DNA of 64,000 nucleotides from Alnus glutinosa (Eukaryota > Streptophyta > Magnoliopsida > Fagales > Betulaceae), in contig NC_084888.1 in assembly GCF_958979055.1 (NCBI RefSeq), positions 3,986,001-4,050,000 of the forward strand. The letters run 5' to 3'. The translations under genes and the position numbers were made by a program. This document shows positions 37,103 through 51,060 of the stretch, piece by piece (the stretch's first letter is position 1; the number at the start of each line of letters is the position of its first letter). A model generated the notes under the pieces. The model saw only the letters and a list, made by a program, of their open reading frames with translations. It had not been told where the DNA came from and did not search any database.

Positions 37103-38500
37103 ATTTTTTTGGTAATTTTGTGATCGTTTGGTGCTAAATAAAGCCTTCAATTTTGTTCTGTCAAATGCTTGCGCCTGCAACATGGTTGCTTGAAGTTTCA
37201 CTTTGATCACCTCTGTTGTCCCTTATACCTGTTTGAATAGGTACCCAACATAATAACAAGGACAACAGTAAATCGTATTGCAGATGACTTTGGAGGTAAA
37301 CTCCCCCTCCTACCCAACCACACTCCTCCTCCTTTGGGCTTCGTTCGTTTGCTTTTAGAGGTCAGAAAGCTCAAAGCCCCTTGCGCTTAGTTTGCCGAGA
37401 TCCGCCACCACTAGGCTTCGTCGAGGATGCCTTTCTTGTAGACTCACCACAAGTTACCAGTAGGAACAATTTTGTCTGGGCTACAACCAGGTCTCCTTGG
37501 ACAACTGTTGCAGGCCCATCTCCTGTCTGTCTCACCGTTGTCTCCCTTTTCTTGGTCTTGGTTGAAAACCTCACATTAGCCTCAAATAACACCTATAGGG
37601 GGGTGAATAAGTGTTTTTAGACCAATCACAACAAATATCAGTAAATTAAAAGCCAAGAACTACACATAAAATTACCTAAATCAGCCGGAGCATACACAAA
37701 TCAAACACAGGTTTTGGTGGCAAGTGCCACCATGGAAGAATTAAATTACACAATTTATACTTCCAAAACCTTTGTAACAAAACCTTATGTGTACTCTAAA
37801 CAACCTACGTATTTGTCTCTATCGCTGTAACTCCAAAACTCTGACTACTTCTATCGAGTCTCCTTTTGCAACCCGAAACTCCGATGACTTGAAGTTTTTT
37901 GAGATTTTGTATGATTTAATCAAACTCTAAGGGGTATGAACTTGAAGGCATAAGGATGAATGAAGTCTCTCTTAGCTCACAAAATAATAGCCTCAGTATC
38001 TTTGAAACTTTGATGTTTATGAGAAAATAATTTTTTTAAGGTGTCATTTGAACGAGTAAGTGAACTCGTTCGGACACTTTTTAAGTTTCACAGATTACAC
38101 CCTAGCAGTGTTCGGACATAGTCCAACCCGAGTTTCCAACTAAGTGTCTTTTCTTGTTTACGATCTTCAACTTGTTCAAACGAGGTCCAACCGAAACGCT
38201 CTGCTAGTCTTCATTTGTTTTTCATTCCATAACTCATTTGAACAATATCTAGCCGAGTTTCTCGGGTGTACACTTGTAACACATCTCGTTTGGACGCCTA
38301 CCAACTCGGGACTCCAATTGAGTTTCTCAAACCACCAACTTCGACCAAGATTTTGATTTACAGTTTAAGTCCCAACATAGCCTAACCAATTTAGACTTGC
38401 ACCAATTTGTTTTGGACACCGAAATTAGCTAATATAAAACTTAAAACATTTGTGCCAAAGAATTATTGTGTCAAGCTTAGGCCATTTCCTACTTTTCTTA
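37103..38500. other. Downstream repeat-like region
   Basis: No gene. From about 37590 the text CCTATAGGGGGGTGAATAAG and the following non-coding sequence resemble widespread plant retrotransposon debris. This is recognition from memory without a domain to prove it. Confidence 0.35.
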
Positions 38501-41500
38501 TTATCATTTTGTCTTTAGCTTTGTATTGGTTTGGTTAGTCTGTCGGCAGAAGACTCCTTTTTGTGAATTCCTACAACCCATGTGCATCTTTTTATCTTTG
38601 TAATGAAACATTATATGAAAAAAGAAAAGAAAAGAAAAGAAACTTAGCCCGGTTTTAGGATTGCAATTGAGCTGATTTGCTCAAGTGTTCTTCAACTTCA
38701 AGTTGAGCTCAAGGGCACTACCTACGAACTAAGCTAATAAAATAATGAGTAACAAATAAGAATTCAAAGTGAGAGAAAATAATGGTTGACTTGAGGTTAT
38801 TTCTGGGCCTGGATAAGGCAATTGTCTAAATGCATAGCATTGTAGCAAAGCTCAGGTTGTTTGCATCCGGCCCTGCTTTGGCTTATTATTGAATTAGCAA
38901 CTCCAGGCCTGGCCCATGGGGCACCAAAAGTACATTGGGTTGACCCACGGAGATCGTGACCACATTGGCTGAACCCATAAAAAGAAACAAAATAAGTTTG
39001 ATTGGGTCTGGGTGTTGCGTCGTTGTATTGCAAGATACACTGTTCCCGGAACAGAGACGGGTACAGACCCACATGGCCCATACATCACAAGAATAGATTG
39101 ACTGGTACTCACGTACTGTATTCCAGTGCGTTTTCCCATAAACCAACTTACACGTACGCCCATGTTTCTATCAACGAATATGACAAATTACAGATAAGAC
39201 TGGGGACGAGTACTACTCCAAACTCTTCTCAAGTACCAACTCTTTTACATATTTCTTTGATGAGAATAGTAAATCTGAGATCCAATAATGTTCTTCCAAA
39301 AATAATATCTTTGAATCTTTCCAACCAGTTTTGGAATTTAAAGATCAAATATGGCAATTTCGTAAGCAGTTGTTAGTTGGATATCGTTCTATCTTTAAAA
39401 AGATATACAGGCTAAGCAGGCTTTTACTACAAATTCACTGGAAACTGTTACATGGTAAATTAGTTTTTGAACGTGACAAGTATCATATATATGACCGATT
39501 GTCACGTGGATATATATATATATATGGTGACAATCTATATTTTTAGCGCTTAACGTGATAAGCGTAAGAACTTGTAAGTAAAGGTTGTAGTAAGATTAAT
39601 TAGGAGCAATATTCTAAGAAGTTTAAGAGTAATAAAAATAATATTAACGAGATCTTAATTATTCCCTTTGATTTGGCATTTTGTACCTGAGTATTGATGT
39701 GCTGAAGAGGGATGTCCTTGTGTGATAACCTATTCAAATATTGCCCTAATCCCATCTGGGTGGACAGAACTCAAGACAAATGCAATAGAAAAACAGCCAT
39801 GGTGTTGACAAACTGCCCCTGCTTAGATGTTTGGACCAGTTAATGCCTTAGGATTCACGGGGCTGACTCCGCCTTTCGAAGCTAATTAAAGCCGGTTTCT
39901 TAATTTCCTCACTTCCACGTTCATGTCTTTTTTTTTAAAAAAGAAAAAAGAAGAAGATAAACACGTTCATTACTATCTGTTTCTCTTTCTGCTTTCATAA
40001 CTCAAAGGGCATGAGGAATTGATTAGTGGGAAGCACGTGCAATTACAGATAAAATTAACTTTTTTGACGGGATTCAACTGACTTTTTTATAGGGTATATG
40101 TGATAAAGTGTTGATCTTAGTAAAGTACCCGGCCGTTTGAGTAATGAGTAAGGAAACGCATGGTTCCTAAGAGGCCAAGACAAAAGCAGACTCCACTACC
40201 AGGTTCTTGAGTTAGAGCTCTTTCATGTCATATATATGGGCTCTTTTATAATTTTTTCTGTCCAAATTATTAGCAATTTGGACAGTAAATTACTGAGATC
40301 TCAATCTTGGATTCTACTCGATCTTACTGTTGAGAAGAAGAAAATTCATCGATGGTCTAGCAGACAAGATTATGGTATACGTACAAATTCTTACGTACCC
40401 ATGAAGAGAGGGAGAAAGAGACATGATCCGTTCAATGGGGGAAGAAAAGTAAAAAAGCTGCTAGCTTCACCACTTGAAGTTTTTCTTGCCATGCAATTCT
40501 GCAGTTTTTACTATTTTTTAACCTTCTTGTTAGTTAAGGAAAAAAAATAACCCTTTTGATTATGCTTTTATTCCCTCTCACACTACGTCTATAGTTATGC
40601 AGAAATCATCTCCATCTCTATAACCTTGTTACCTACATGTATAAGTCTGTTTTTTTTTTAGTTTAAGGTTTATGCACTTATCTCAAAAACTTAATTAGTC
40701 GATAGAAAATAATGAATTTATATACGCTTAAAATTTTAAAATAAGAAATTATGATTTACCATGGTATTAAAACAAAGATTTATAATTTATGTCATTTCGA
40801 TCGGTTAAGTATTTTACTTGTTAAACTTCAATTATTAAGAGAGAATTTGATCAACACTGACAGTGATTGGAGTGGATGTATACAAGTTCTTGGGGAGAAA
40901 AGATCTTGAGGATACAAGTTGAGTGATTGTAATAAAGATGTCATCTTCGCTAATATTATGCTGTCAAAATCGTGATCGTTAGTTTTGGTGGATCCAACCA
41001 GCTGACCTTTCCAAAAGTTTTTCTCTTTTTGGTCATCTTACTCAAACGGCCATGGCCCAACGTCCACCTCCAACCTCTCTCTTCTGTAGATATTACCATC
41101 TTTTCACATAAAGAAAAAGTCACTGCTTTAGACCTTTTTCTAACCATTTTTTCTCATGTAATTGGAGAAACAGGGGGAATATTAAAGACAGAGATGAAAA
41201 GCTTTGTTATTAGACTAGAGGCATTTGAAAAGGGATGCTTCCCTAATATATCCTAAATGTGGTCTACCTAACAAAGCAGGCACCAGATCTTTCAACCTTT
41301 GGTGTGTTAATTATTTTATATTACAGGGGGTTCAACCACTTTTTTATTCATTATTTATTTTATATTGAGGCCAGTAAAGCTGCCACAAAGAATTTTGGTA
41401 AAAAAAAAAGGAGAAAATAAAAAAAGAATTAGTTGATGCTGGATGACATGATGCATTTCATGTGTTTTCAGGTTACCTTTGGGGGTCTAAAAGTCAAGCA

Positions 41501-42764
41501 GATCTGTACAGTGAAAAATTAAAACGGGTATAAGATTATATAAGTTAACTCTAATTTGACCTAAATGGATCAAACTATTTAATCCTAACCAACTAATTCC
41601 GTATTCGTTTCGTGTTGAATTTATGGACCTTTTCAAAAAAATTTAGCCCAAACCAAAATCAGAATCAAAAATCAAATATGGCTTTTTGCCAATAAATCTA
41701 GTGGCAATTCTGCAGCATGTGTATAGAATTGCATAAAAGGTCCAAACATGAGATATGGTGGTCCGCTCGTTCTAGTCCATTGTCACAATAATGACAACTT
41801 GGATAAGAATCATGGCACCATCTCGGTACATTTTGCTAGCCATACGACTGTTTGATACGTGTTAGCATGTGATTATAGTCACATTAGCCACTCAAAAAAA
41901 TTGACACCCTTCAATGATCACAGCAAATTGTAAAAGAGTTGTAGACTATGTAGCATTAGTCAACCTAGTAACATTTGTACCATGGACATAAGTTTGCCTT
42001 AGTTATTAATGGGCCATAGTCATATTAATTTTGAGAACTATAACTTTGTTGGGTACATTTTTCTAGTATCTGCAAGCAGGGCAGATTACATTAATACCTG
42101 CTAGTCAATAGTTGAACGGTGGAGCATTAAATTGAAGGCCAGATTTCTCATCAAGCCCCAGTAGCGATGCTGGATGAGAAGATATTAGGACCCCCTTTGG
42201 ACCCCCAACAATAATGCTGCATCAACATGCTATGCTTACTAAAGGGAGATGATTTATTATTTTGTTTAATAATTTTTAAATTATTAGAGAATCAATCAAA
42301 TTAATGAAATCTTTTCACCCAATGTCATAAAATCTATCACAGTGCTTCAACGTTGGTGGTAACTGCTGGGGGAGAAAGAAAATGTAACCGCTAGCATTAT
42401 AATAATGGTGAAACCAATAATTTAAGCAGGCTACATAAAGTCAATCTTAGAGGGAGTTTCTGCTCCCTTCCGACTCCACCTATATGTCTTCTAGCAAAGA
42501 TGCTATTCGATCACCATTTTTTAATGGGGGCTCGAATGTGAGCGCAAGGAAGAGATGGAGTGAACAAAACAGCGGTGAAGGCATTTAATCATTTCAAGTA
42601 AAGCCTTAATTAATAGTTTTGCTTTGCTTTGCCTGTATTTCTATGCTTTTTCTCATTTTTTTAGAGTCTTCAATCACATGGCCCTTGCATCATCATAAAT
42701 CTCAGTTACCTCTCTGTCCCTCTCTCTCTGTTCCCATAGGAGAGATGTGGGAGCACTGTGTAAA
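38501..42764. other. Intergenic, no supported gene
   Basis: Several 60-130 codon open frames exist, but none shows family motifs or codon structure. Around 39480-39535 the sequence has two GTCAC-type inverted copies around an ATATAT tract, possibly the core of a MITE. The leader of the LRR receptor gene starts near 42700 in a CTCTCT-rich stretch. Confidence 0.45.
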
Positions 42765-45438
42765 ATGATGAGCTCCCAAAGTGTCCGTCTCCATTTATGG
42801 TGGAGAATTCTTGCATTTGCTCTACTTGTAGTTCAATCCTGTGGGCTTAGCACAGATGGTATTCTGTTGCTTTCTTTCAAGAACTCTGTTCTCAGCGACC
42901 CCTTATGCGTGCTACAGAGCTGGAGCTACAACGACCAGACGCCGTGTTCGTGGAAAGGAGTTACATGTAGTAGTACTGCAGCTCAAGGCTTAGCCAATTC
43001 TCAACACGGTCGGGTGATCGGCTTAGCTCTTCCGAATTCTCAGCTTCTTGGTTCAATTCCTGCCAATCTGGGCATGATTGAACACCTCCAAAATCTCAAC
43101 CTCTCCAACAATTCTATCAATGGGTCTCTTCCTTCTTCGCTCCTCAACGCATCCGAGCTCAAGTTCCTTGACTTGTCAAACAACTTGATCTCTGGTGAGC
43201 TACCTGAGACCACAGGCCACCTTCAAAACCTCCAATTTCTTAACCTCTCCGACAATGCCTTGGCGGGAAACATACCCAACAATCTCAGCACTCTGAGCAA
43301 TCTAACCTTTGTCTCTTTGAAGAACAACTACTTTTCTGGTACTCTACCTAGTGGGTTCGAAGCTGTTCAGGTTTTAGATCTGTCCTCGAATCTGATGAAT
43401 GGGTCTCTACCTCCTGACTTCGGTGGTGCTAGTCTACGTTACTTGAACATCTCCTATAACAGGTTTTCCGGGAAAATCCCATCAGGTTTTGCCGAGAAAA
43501 GTCCAGGTAATGCTACTTTTGACTTGTCATTCAACAACCTGACCGGAGAAATTCCGGAATCTGATGTTTTTATGAATCAAGTATCCCAATCGTTTTCTGG
43601 GAATCCTGATCTGTGTGGAGAACCAACCAAGACTCCGTGTCCGATTCCTTCTTCTCCTTCTTCTTCGCCTAATGTGTCTGCTCCTACTTCTCCTCCTGCG
43701 ATCGCTGCGATTCCAAAGACAATGAATCCAACCCCAGAAACCTTGTCACCTGGGTCGTCTCAGCAAGGAAGGCAAAACGGGATGAGACCAGCAACGATCA
43801 TAGGAATTGTACTCGGAGATGTTGCGGGAATTGGAATTCTCGTTTTGATTTTCTTGTACGTGCACCAGTTGAAGAAGAAGAAGAAGAAGAAGAAGAACGC
43901 GGAGAATACACTCCAAAAAGAAGCTAACGCAGCGAAGGATGATTGGTCATCATCGTCCTCCGAGTCAAGAGGGTTCACAAGGTGGTCGTGCCTGCGAAAG
44001 ACAACGGAAGAGAAAGAGGGTTCAGAGGCCACAGGCTCTGATAACGAAGAAGAACACCAAGGTGGTCAGAAGGGTCCAGAGAATCAACGGCAACAAGAGC
44101 AGGAGCAAGGCAAAGGAGGGACATTGGTGAGCGTTGATGGTGGTGAGAAACAACTCGAGCTTGAAACGCTTCTAAAGGCTTCGGCTTACATATTGGGTGC
44201 CACCGGTTCGAGCATAATGTACAAGGCTGTGCTTGAAGATGGGACTGCACTTGCGGTTAGGCGGATTGGTGAGAGCAGTGTGGAGCGGTTCAAAGACTTC
44301 GAGAACCAGGTCCGCGTCATAGCCAAGCTGGTGCACCCCAATCTGGTTCGCATTCGTGGCTTCTACTGGGGAGTCGATGAGAAGCTCATCATCTATGACT
44401 TTGTTCCTAATGGCAGCCTCGCCAATGCTCGTTACAGTAAGATCTCTCTCTCTCTCTCTCCCTCTCTTTTTTTGCTTGCTGCGCATGTTAGCATGTTATT
44501 AAGGGCTTTCGCTAGAGTGCGCTGTGAGCACTGAGCAGTGAATTTTGACGGTGGAGTAGGTGTAACAGATACTGTTGTTTTCAATGCATACAAGTCAATG
44601 GTTAGCCCGCAGAGACTGATAGCGATACACGTATTATAAATTTCCGATGTGGGATTTTTGCGTGCCGTCGCTCTCGGTGAACCCCATTTTATGTTATAAT
44701 CTCAGTGACACATTTTGCTAAGTTGCTCATACGGAATCTGATAATGGGCATGGAATTTCAGGGAAAGTGGGCTCCTCGCCGTGCCATCTACCATGGGAAT
44801 TCAGGCTCAAGATCGCAAAAGGTGTGGCCCGAGGGCTTGCGTACCTCCACGACAAGAAGCACGTGCATGGAAACTTGAAGCCGAGCAACATCCTCTTAGG
44901 CTCCGATATGGAGCCGAGAATCGGGGATTTCGGTCTGGAGAGGCTCCTATCGGGTGACACAAGCTATAAAGCCGGCGTATCGGCTCGAAATTTCGGGAGC
45001 AAGAGGTCCACGGCCTCACGTGACAGCTTCCAAGATCTAGCAATCGGTCCGAGCCCGAGCCCAAGCCCAAGCTCGGTGGGTGTATCACCTTATCATGCAC
45101 CCGAGTCGCTTAGGAGCCTAAAGCCCAACCCAAAGTGGGATGCGTACGCGTTTGGGGTTATATTGCTTGAGCTGCTGACGGGGAAGGTTGTAGTAGTGGA
45201 CGACATGAGCCAGGGAAGTGGGGTCTTGGTTGAAGATAAGAGCCGAGCTTTGAGGATGGCTGACGTGGCAATCCGAGCTGAGCTGGAAGGGAAAGAGGAG
45301 GCCCTACTGGCTTGCTTCAAGCTAGGCTATGGTTGTGCCTCTCCAATCCCACACAAAAGACCGCCTATGAAAGAAGTCTTACAAGTTCTTGAAAGAATTC
45401 CCGCTTCAACCTCTTCATCACACTATTATGGTCCCTAA
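42765..45438 (+). CDS. LRR receptor-like kinase, probable pseudokinase (At4g37250/At5g67280 type), 2 exons
   Basis: Exons 42765-44436 and 44762-45438 join in frame to 782 residues. The ATG at 42765 opens a signal peptide (hydrophobic FALLVVQSCG). An N-terminal LRR cap with CSWKGVTC follows, then about six to seven leucine-rich repeats, a Pro/Ser-rich juxtamembrane stretch, a transmembrane helix (about 343-367) and eight consecutive lysines (370-377). The cytosolic kinase-like domain starts near 465. Its catalytic loop reads HGNLKPSN (His593-Asn595), lacking the HRD Asp. The beta3 lysine position is Arg499 (AVRR). The DFG motif is kept (GDFGLERLL), and the glycine loop is LGATGS. This points to a receptor that signals without phosphotransfer, as in related plant LRR pseudokinases. 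Location is the plasma membrane; the ligand is unknown. Confidence 0.94.
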
Positions 45439-48229
45439 TTAAGAAGGTTGGAAAAGGATTCTCTTTGGTTCAAATGAACAGGAGGGGATTCAGTTAGTAT
45501 TTTTTAGAGGTATGATTGTCTTTTTACATTTACAAGAACAATTATGCCTTAAAAAAAACTAACCAAATGCCCTCTACTTCATTTGAACCTAAAATGATCA
45601 AAATACAAAAAGGTTAGACGCTTTTGTAGAGAGGTGTATGTATGATTGACTGATAGGTTGCCATTTGCCTTCAAGGTTTTTTCTTTTTTATTTTTATAAT
45701 TGTGTGAGCTCATTGAATAGATCTTGTTGTTTTTGCACTAATTTGCCCTCCTAATTCTTCTTAGATACTTAGGAATTCTGATATTAATGCTTTTCCCCCT
45801 AGAAATCTTAGTCAAAATTGTTGTTGGTAGTAGATCATTGTCATGTCATGCGTTGATTGATTAATAAATCATGTTGTTGGGCTTTGAGATAGTACAATAT
45901 TTATGGAATATTTAATTGGGAGACGATGTATGTTTATTGGACCCCGGATAGATTGAAATTTGTGGTAATTATTGGGTTGGATTGAGATCTTTTATTATTA
46001 AACTATTCGAATTTTACAAAATTTCATGTGATCTAAGAGATTGAGATTGCCGGGCTAACGCTCGTATTGGTTTGTAATTTCAAAAAATATGATTTAAAAA
46101 TAAAAACTTTAAAAAGCGCGATATAAAACAATAATTTTTAAAAACGCAGTTAAACGTTTGATAAAATTGCAGTTTGATCTTTAAAATTGCTGATTAGCTT
46201 TTAAAATTCAACTTTTTCAAAAAATACACTTGCCTGCAATTTGAAAAAATGGTTTTCGCAATTTTTTTTAAAAATAATTTTCAAAAGATTCATTTTTTGC
46301 GATTTGATTTAAAATCGTACTTTTTGTATACGAAATCGTAATCTCAAACGCACCATTCCTTGCCTTGGTCAATGGTGTGACATAATTTTGGGGACCTACA
46401 AATACAAGGATACATTTTAGTTGGTATTGTCTATGTAACAAAATGTAGACATTTATGGAGGAAGGAATTGCTTACTAAGAATAAAGAGCACGAAATAAGT
46501 AAGGAATTTGTTGGTCAATGGCATTTTAGTCCAAAGAGTACAAACGAGGAAAGTAAATGCTGTCTGTGGCACGTAAGTCTTACCTTCCCCTTTGTCTTCT
46601 TACTGGAGGGGCGTTTTCGTTTTTGATTTTGGTTCCTAGTGATAACAAAAACGCGCCTCTTTCGAGATCAGTAACGCCACTCACACTAACTACTTTACAC
46701 TAGGTCAACCTATTCCAGACTCCTCCCCACGCTATTTTTCCATCCCTTGTGACACGTGCTTGCTTTACTAAGACCTAAAACCATGAATGCGAAGGGAGTA
46801 GGTGTACGGCTCTAATTGAGTCGAGCCGAGTGTTGTATCATGTATGATATATTTTGATTTGATTTTTTTTTTTATTCATTTAATATGAGTCGAATTCGAA
46901 CTAATTAATATGTTGAAACTTTGTTTATTTATTTTGATCAAGCTTAAATTTTCATAAATTACTTATATATATATAATAAATGTCGTAATTGTTTTTGTTT
47001 TTTTTTTTTAAAAAAAATCATTCTAATTATTATTTATTCAATTATTGTTAAAATTGATTATTTGAGATATTAAATAAATTAACTTGAATTTTAAACAATC
47101 TAATTTTAAAATTATATGTTTATCTTATAGTATGTATATATATTTATTACACACAAGCTCAAGCCAATTACATTTATATGGACACGAGTCACACGATGAC
47201 CTAAATCAAGAATGACATCAATTACAACACATACTAGATATGTTTCAAGAAAAACAAGACACCTTGTTTAAGCTAGGATCGAACATATCTAAGATACCTA
47301 ATTTTGGCAAAAAAAAAAAAAACCCAACACGAGATGATGAGCGGCTAATATTGTAATGCATGAATAGAGAGCGATAAAAACTTAGATTAGGCTAACAATG
47401 TATATATTGATACATTATGAATAGGGACGAAACTAAACATTTAAGTGTGAGTGACCAAACAAAAAAAAAAGGAATTTTGAGGGGTAAAAATTAATTAGTT
47501 TTGGAGGGATTATTTCATAAGAAAACATAAAATTTAGAGACAATTTTAAAATTCCTATACCTAGTTCCACTCGTGATATAAATATATTGCCATATCATTT
47601 AAAACTTTTAAAAAACGTAGCATCGTGTACACTGTAATATGCAACAAGCAAAATATTAACCGTAAAATGTATTTTCTTTATTTCACCTAGTGCGAAAGAC
47701 TTTTGACAAATTGCCGGTCGCTAAGATTAATAGCCGCCTTAATATGATATTGTACAATAACGTAACGTAAAGTCACTTCAATCATATAAGGACATGAATT
47801 TTTTATAAACTGGTTTATAAGAAATTCATACAAACCAGTCTTTAAAAGTGACATGTATCCGTTTAAGTTATTAAAAAAAAATATGAAAAGCATATACAAT
47901 AAAAATAAATAAATAAATAAATAAAGTGTTTCTCACATAAAAATACACGTCCCTATTAAAAGTTGGTTGGTAGAAAATGTTTGTTCATAGTATAATGGGC
48001 TTACTTATTTTCGGGCTCAGAAAACCTTTAATCCGCTTAACCCGTTCCAGGCCCAATGGGCTTAGTTTAATCCAGCTCCAACATCCATTTTGAATTGTAA
48101 AAATCCCGCTCCTCTCATTTTTAAATTCCCACTCTTTCTAACTCTCAGAGCCGTTAAAAAGTATAAGCACTCTCTTTGAACGCACAGACAGACAGAGAGA
48201 CGGGGACAGAGACTCAGAAAAATCAAGAA
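45439..48229. other. Intergenic with MITE-like and other repeat sequence
   Basis: No gene. A probable MITE lies at 46060-46353. The last 150 bp form the leader of EB1C. The remainder is AT-rich with no recognised feature. Confidence 0.5.
46060..46353. mobile_element. Probable MITE
   Basis: The left end GCTCGTATTGGTTTGTAATTTC and the reverse complement of the right end, GGTGCGTTTGAGATTACGATTTC, are similar. The interior alternates AATCGC/GCGATT-like words typical of hAT-type MITEs in trees. Ends are approximate and no target duplication was identified. Confidence 0.45.
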
Positions 48230-50250
48230 ATGGCGACGAATATCGGCATGATGGACTCGGCTTACTTCGTCGGAAGGTCTGAGATTCTCGCATGGATCAA
48301 CTCCTCCCTCCAACTCAGCCTCTCCAAAGTCGAAGAGGTTCGGTTCGCTCTTCCACTTTGCTTCAACCCTAACTCTCAAAATTCGTTCTGATAACTAATT
48401 TTCTCTATTATATAATCCAAATCTATGCGCGGATATGGTGGATCTGTGTCTTTCAGGCTTGTTCGGGTGCGGTCCAGTGCCAGCTGATGGACGTCGTCCA
48501 TCCAGGGATGGTGCCCATGCACAAGGTCAACTTCGACGCCAAGAGCGAGTACGAGATGATCCAGAACTACAAGGTTCTTCAGGACGTCTTTAACAAACTC
48601 AAAATCACTAAGGTTTTTTTCTTTTTATCTCTTAGCTTTTTCCTTTTCTTCTCTTTTATTTGATTTTTTTTTTTTTTTGGGTGCATTTAGCCCTAGAATT
48701 CGCAGATCTTTAATTTTAGTTGATCTGTCAATCTATTAAAGTTTCTATTATTATTTTTTACGCATTTGGTTGAAATTTGTTCAACTTTTTATTATTTGAA
48801 GTTTGTTTTTCTTTTCAATTTTTTTTTTGGCGCTCGCTTAGCACATTGAGGTGAGCAAGCTCGTGAAGGGAAGGCCGCTTGATAATTTGGAGTTCATGCA
48901 ATGGATGAAGCGGTACTGCGATTCCGTCAATGGAGGTGGCCTGAGCAAGTAATTTCAATTTCTTACCCTAATTTCTTCTTTACTTAATTGAGATAGTATA
49001 GTATACATGTTATTTGCTTGCGCTGTTTGTCTTGATGTGTGATTGTGAAATTACAAGAAACTTGAAATTGAAACTGCCAAAACAAAAAAGAATGAAATTG
49101 AAACTAAATTAGATCGGACTGGGATGTGAAATCTCGTTCTCTTTAAGGAGATTCGAGGTCTCTACATTAAAGACCAGAAACCGGTGCAGCAGGCCTCCTA
49201 TGTTGTCTATCTAAGAAAATTTGATCAAATGCTGGGGCATTTGATACTTAGTATTGTTGTTCTGATGCAGTGGCTAATGTGTTTTTTTCTTGTTGTTCTT
49301 ACCAACCTGTGTCAACTTGATACTAAATAGCGAGTATGTAGAGGTTTATTATATATGTAAAGGCCTTCTAATCTATATAACTAGACAAGAGTTTGTGGAC
49401 TTTGGGTGACTTTCTAGTTTTGACTGAGAGAAAAGCTTATGTTAAAATGGGTGGTGAAATGGTGCTAGTTACAATCCTTTGGAGAGAAGAGAGTCTTCCA
49501 GGGGAGGAAAAGAAGCAAGCAAGAAGGCGGCTCCATCACAATCTTCAACCAAAGGTTCTACCACTGCCCCGAAAGGTCAGTCCTCCCACAATGCTCGAAG
49601 GACTGAAGTGTCTTCTGGGAATCCTGCAAATCAGTCTGTAAAGGCCTCGAGACCCACTTCTAGTGGGGGCCCGGCACACGATGAACAGGTACTAAGTTTG
49701 TGCAGGACACGAAATTTTGGTTCAGCTTGTTAAGGGTCTAATACTATCCTCAATGCAGATCACAGAGTTGAAGCTGTCAGTGGATAGCCTTGAGAAGGAG
49801 AGGGATTTCTACTTTGCGAAATTGAGGGATATTGAGATTCTCTGCCAAAATCCTGAGATAGAACATTTAGCTGTAAGTACTCCCAGGTTATTTCATTTTG
49901 TAGCAATGCAGAGTACTTCACCATGTGGTGTACTAGGAATTGAAATCGATGGTTTCCATTCTTTTTTCCAGGTTGCTGGAGCAATAAAGAAGATTCTTTA
50001 TGCTACAGAGGATGATGCATCAGTGGTAGCAGAAGCTCAAGCCATGCTGTCCCTTCACCAGAAGGAACCAGAGGCCTTGAGTCCCATTGCTGAGGTTTCG
50101 GAGGAGAAGAACAGTTCAGAAACTCAGAAGAGGAAAATTATTGTGAATTTTGATGTCGATGCTGCTGCCATTGCAACATTGTCTCCGAAGCAAAGGGTCT
50201 CTGATGCTTCCGACGTCCATTGCAGTGGGTCACCCCTTATGACTTACTGA
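48230..50250 (+). CDS. EB1C: Microtubule plus-end binding protein EB1C, 6 exons
   Basis: Exons 48230-48337, 48457-48612, 48842-48948, 49469-49688, 49759-49872 and 49972-50250 join in frame (GT-AG) to 327 residues, close to Arabidopsis EB1C (about 329). The N-terminal calponin-homology domain (about 1-115) begins [18 protein letters not shown] and includes YKVLQDVF and [17 protein letters not shown], the microtubule-binding face. A Ser/Lys-rich linker follows. The EB1 coiled-coil/cargo domain starts near 198 with [11 protein letters not shown] and [11 protein letters not shown]. The C terminus lacks the acidic EEY/F tail of animal EB1 and the EB1A/B type. Instead it has a basic QKRKI patch, which in EB1C acts in nuclear retention before mitosis. 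Role: spindle and phragmoplast microtubule dynamics. Confidence 0.95.
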
Positions 50251-50933
50251 TTATCCCCTTCTTTCTTGGATCGAATCCCATTTCCATCTTTACAGAACAG
50301 CTTTTATAGTACATCTTGCCCAAATATTTCTGGTCCTCTCTTAATGTGTCAAATGTAGTTTCAACAAGTAATGGAAGGGACATGGGATATATCATTTATA
50401 CAAACCAAGTTTTTTCAGAGCTCTAAGTTGTCTGCTTGGTAGATGTAACAATGATATCCACTCCTTTTTGCAGACTAGCTTTACCTAAAATGTATTATTT
50501 TGGAGTGCTTTAACAGGATATCCATGGGCTTATAGCCATATATTTTTTAATGCTTTTTAGAGGATTTAGTTGCTCTCATGCTGAACTTATGATTCGTTAC
50601 CTGAAGGACTGAATTGCTATCAGTTTAAATCTAGTTATCACTATTACTTGTACACTTCTTTAGTTCTTTTTCTTCCTCAACCGAGTTGGACCTGATGGTG
50701 GGGTGAAAATGTAATTCTTAGGATCTAGTGGGTATCATGTGGATGTGTTTGGTTGGAGAACTTTGACCACCATGCAATCTCCTGATCTTCTGGCTAACCA
50801 AATGTTTTCCGAGAACAAACTAACCAACTACTAACTCTCCGAAAAATATGGAAAGAAACAGAGAGCACTTAAAAGTATATAAATTCTTCATTATCACATG
50901 AGAAAGCTCATGAAATATATAAATCACGGTCAC
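50251..50933. other. EB1C 3' region
   Basis: 3' UTR and downstream sequence of EB1C. No further coding exon was recognised on the plus strand before the fragments at 50934-51303. Confidence 0.5.
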
Positions 50934-51056
50934 CTGAGTAACCTTCAGCATGAACAAACAATCCATAAAGGTAGAATCACGAACCCTTGTTCCATTTACT
51001 ATTCTTTTCAGTTCGATGTCGTTGGTCTCATAATTAAATGCCTCTTGCAAATAAGA
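50934..51056 (-). pseudogene. Orphan exon-like fragment, 41 codons, unidentified
   Basis: On the minus strand a 41-codon phase-0 block is bounded by a good acceptor (AAGTCAG before 51056) and a good donor (CAG|GTGACC after 50934). Its translation includes FNYETNDIELKRIVNGTRVR and DSTFMDCLFMLKVTQ, which has normal protein composition. No partner exon was found on the minus strand within several kilobases. I do not recognise the protein. It may be an isolated exon of a lost or captured gene. Confidence 0.4.
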
Positions 51057-51060
51057 CTGA

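Noticed and set aside
37371-37592. Minus-strand 73-codon frame with plausible composition
   Set aside because: No recognisable family and no splice partners, and it lies in repeat-like sequence.
38886-39163. Overlapping minus-strand frames of 86-94 codons
   Set aside because: Three frames are open at once over the same sequence, which argues for chance openness rather than coding.
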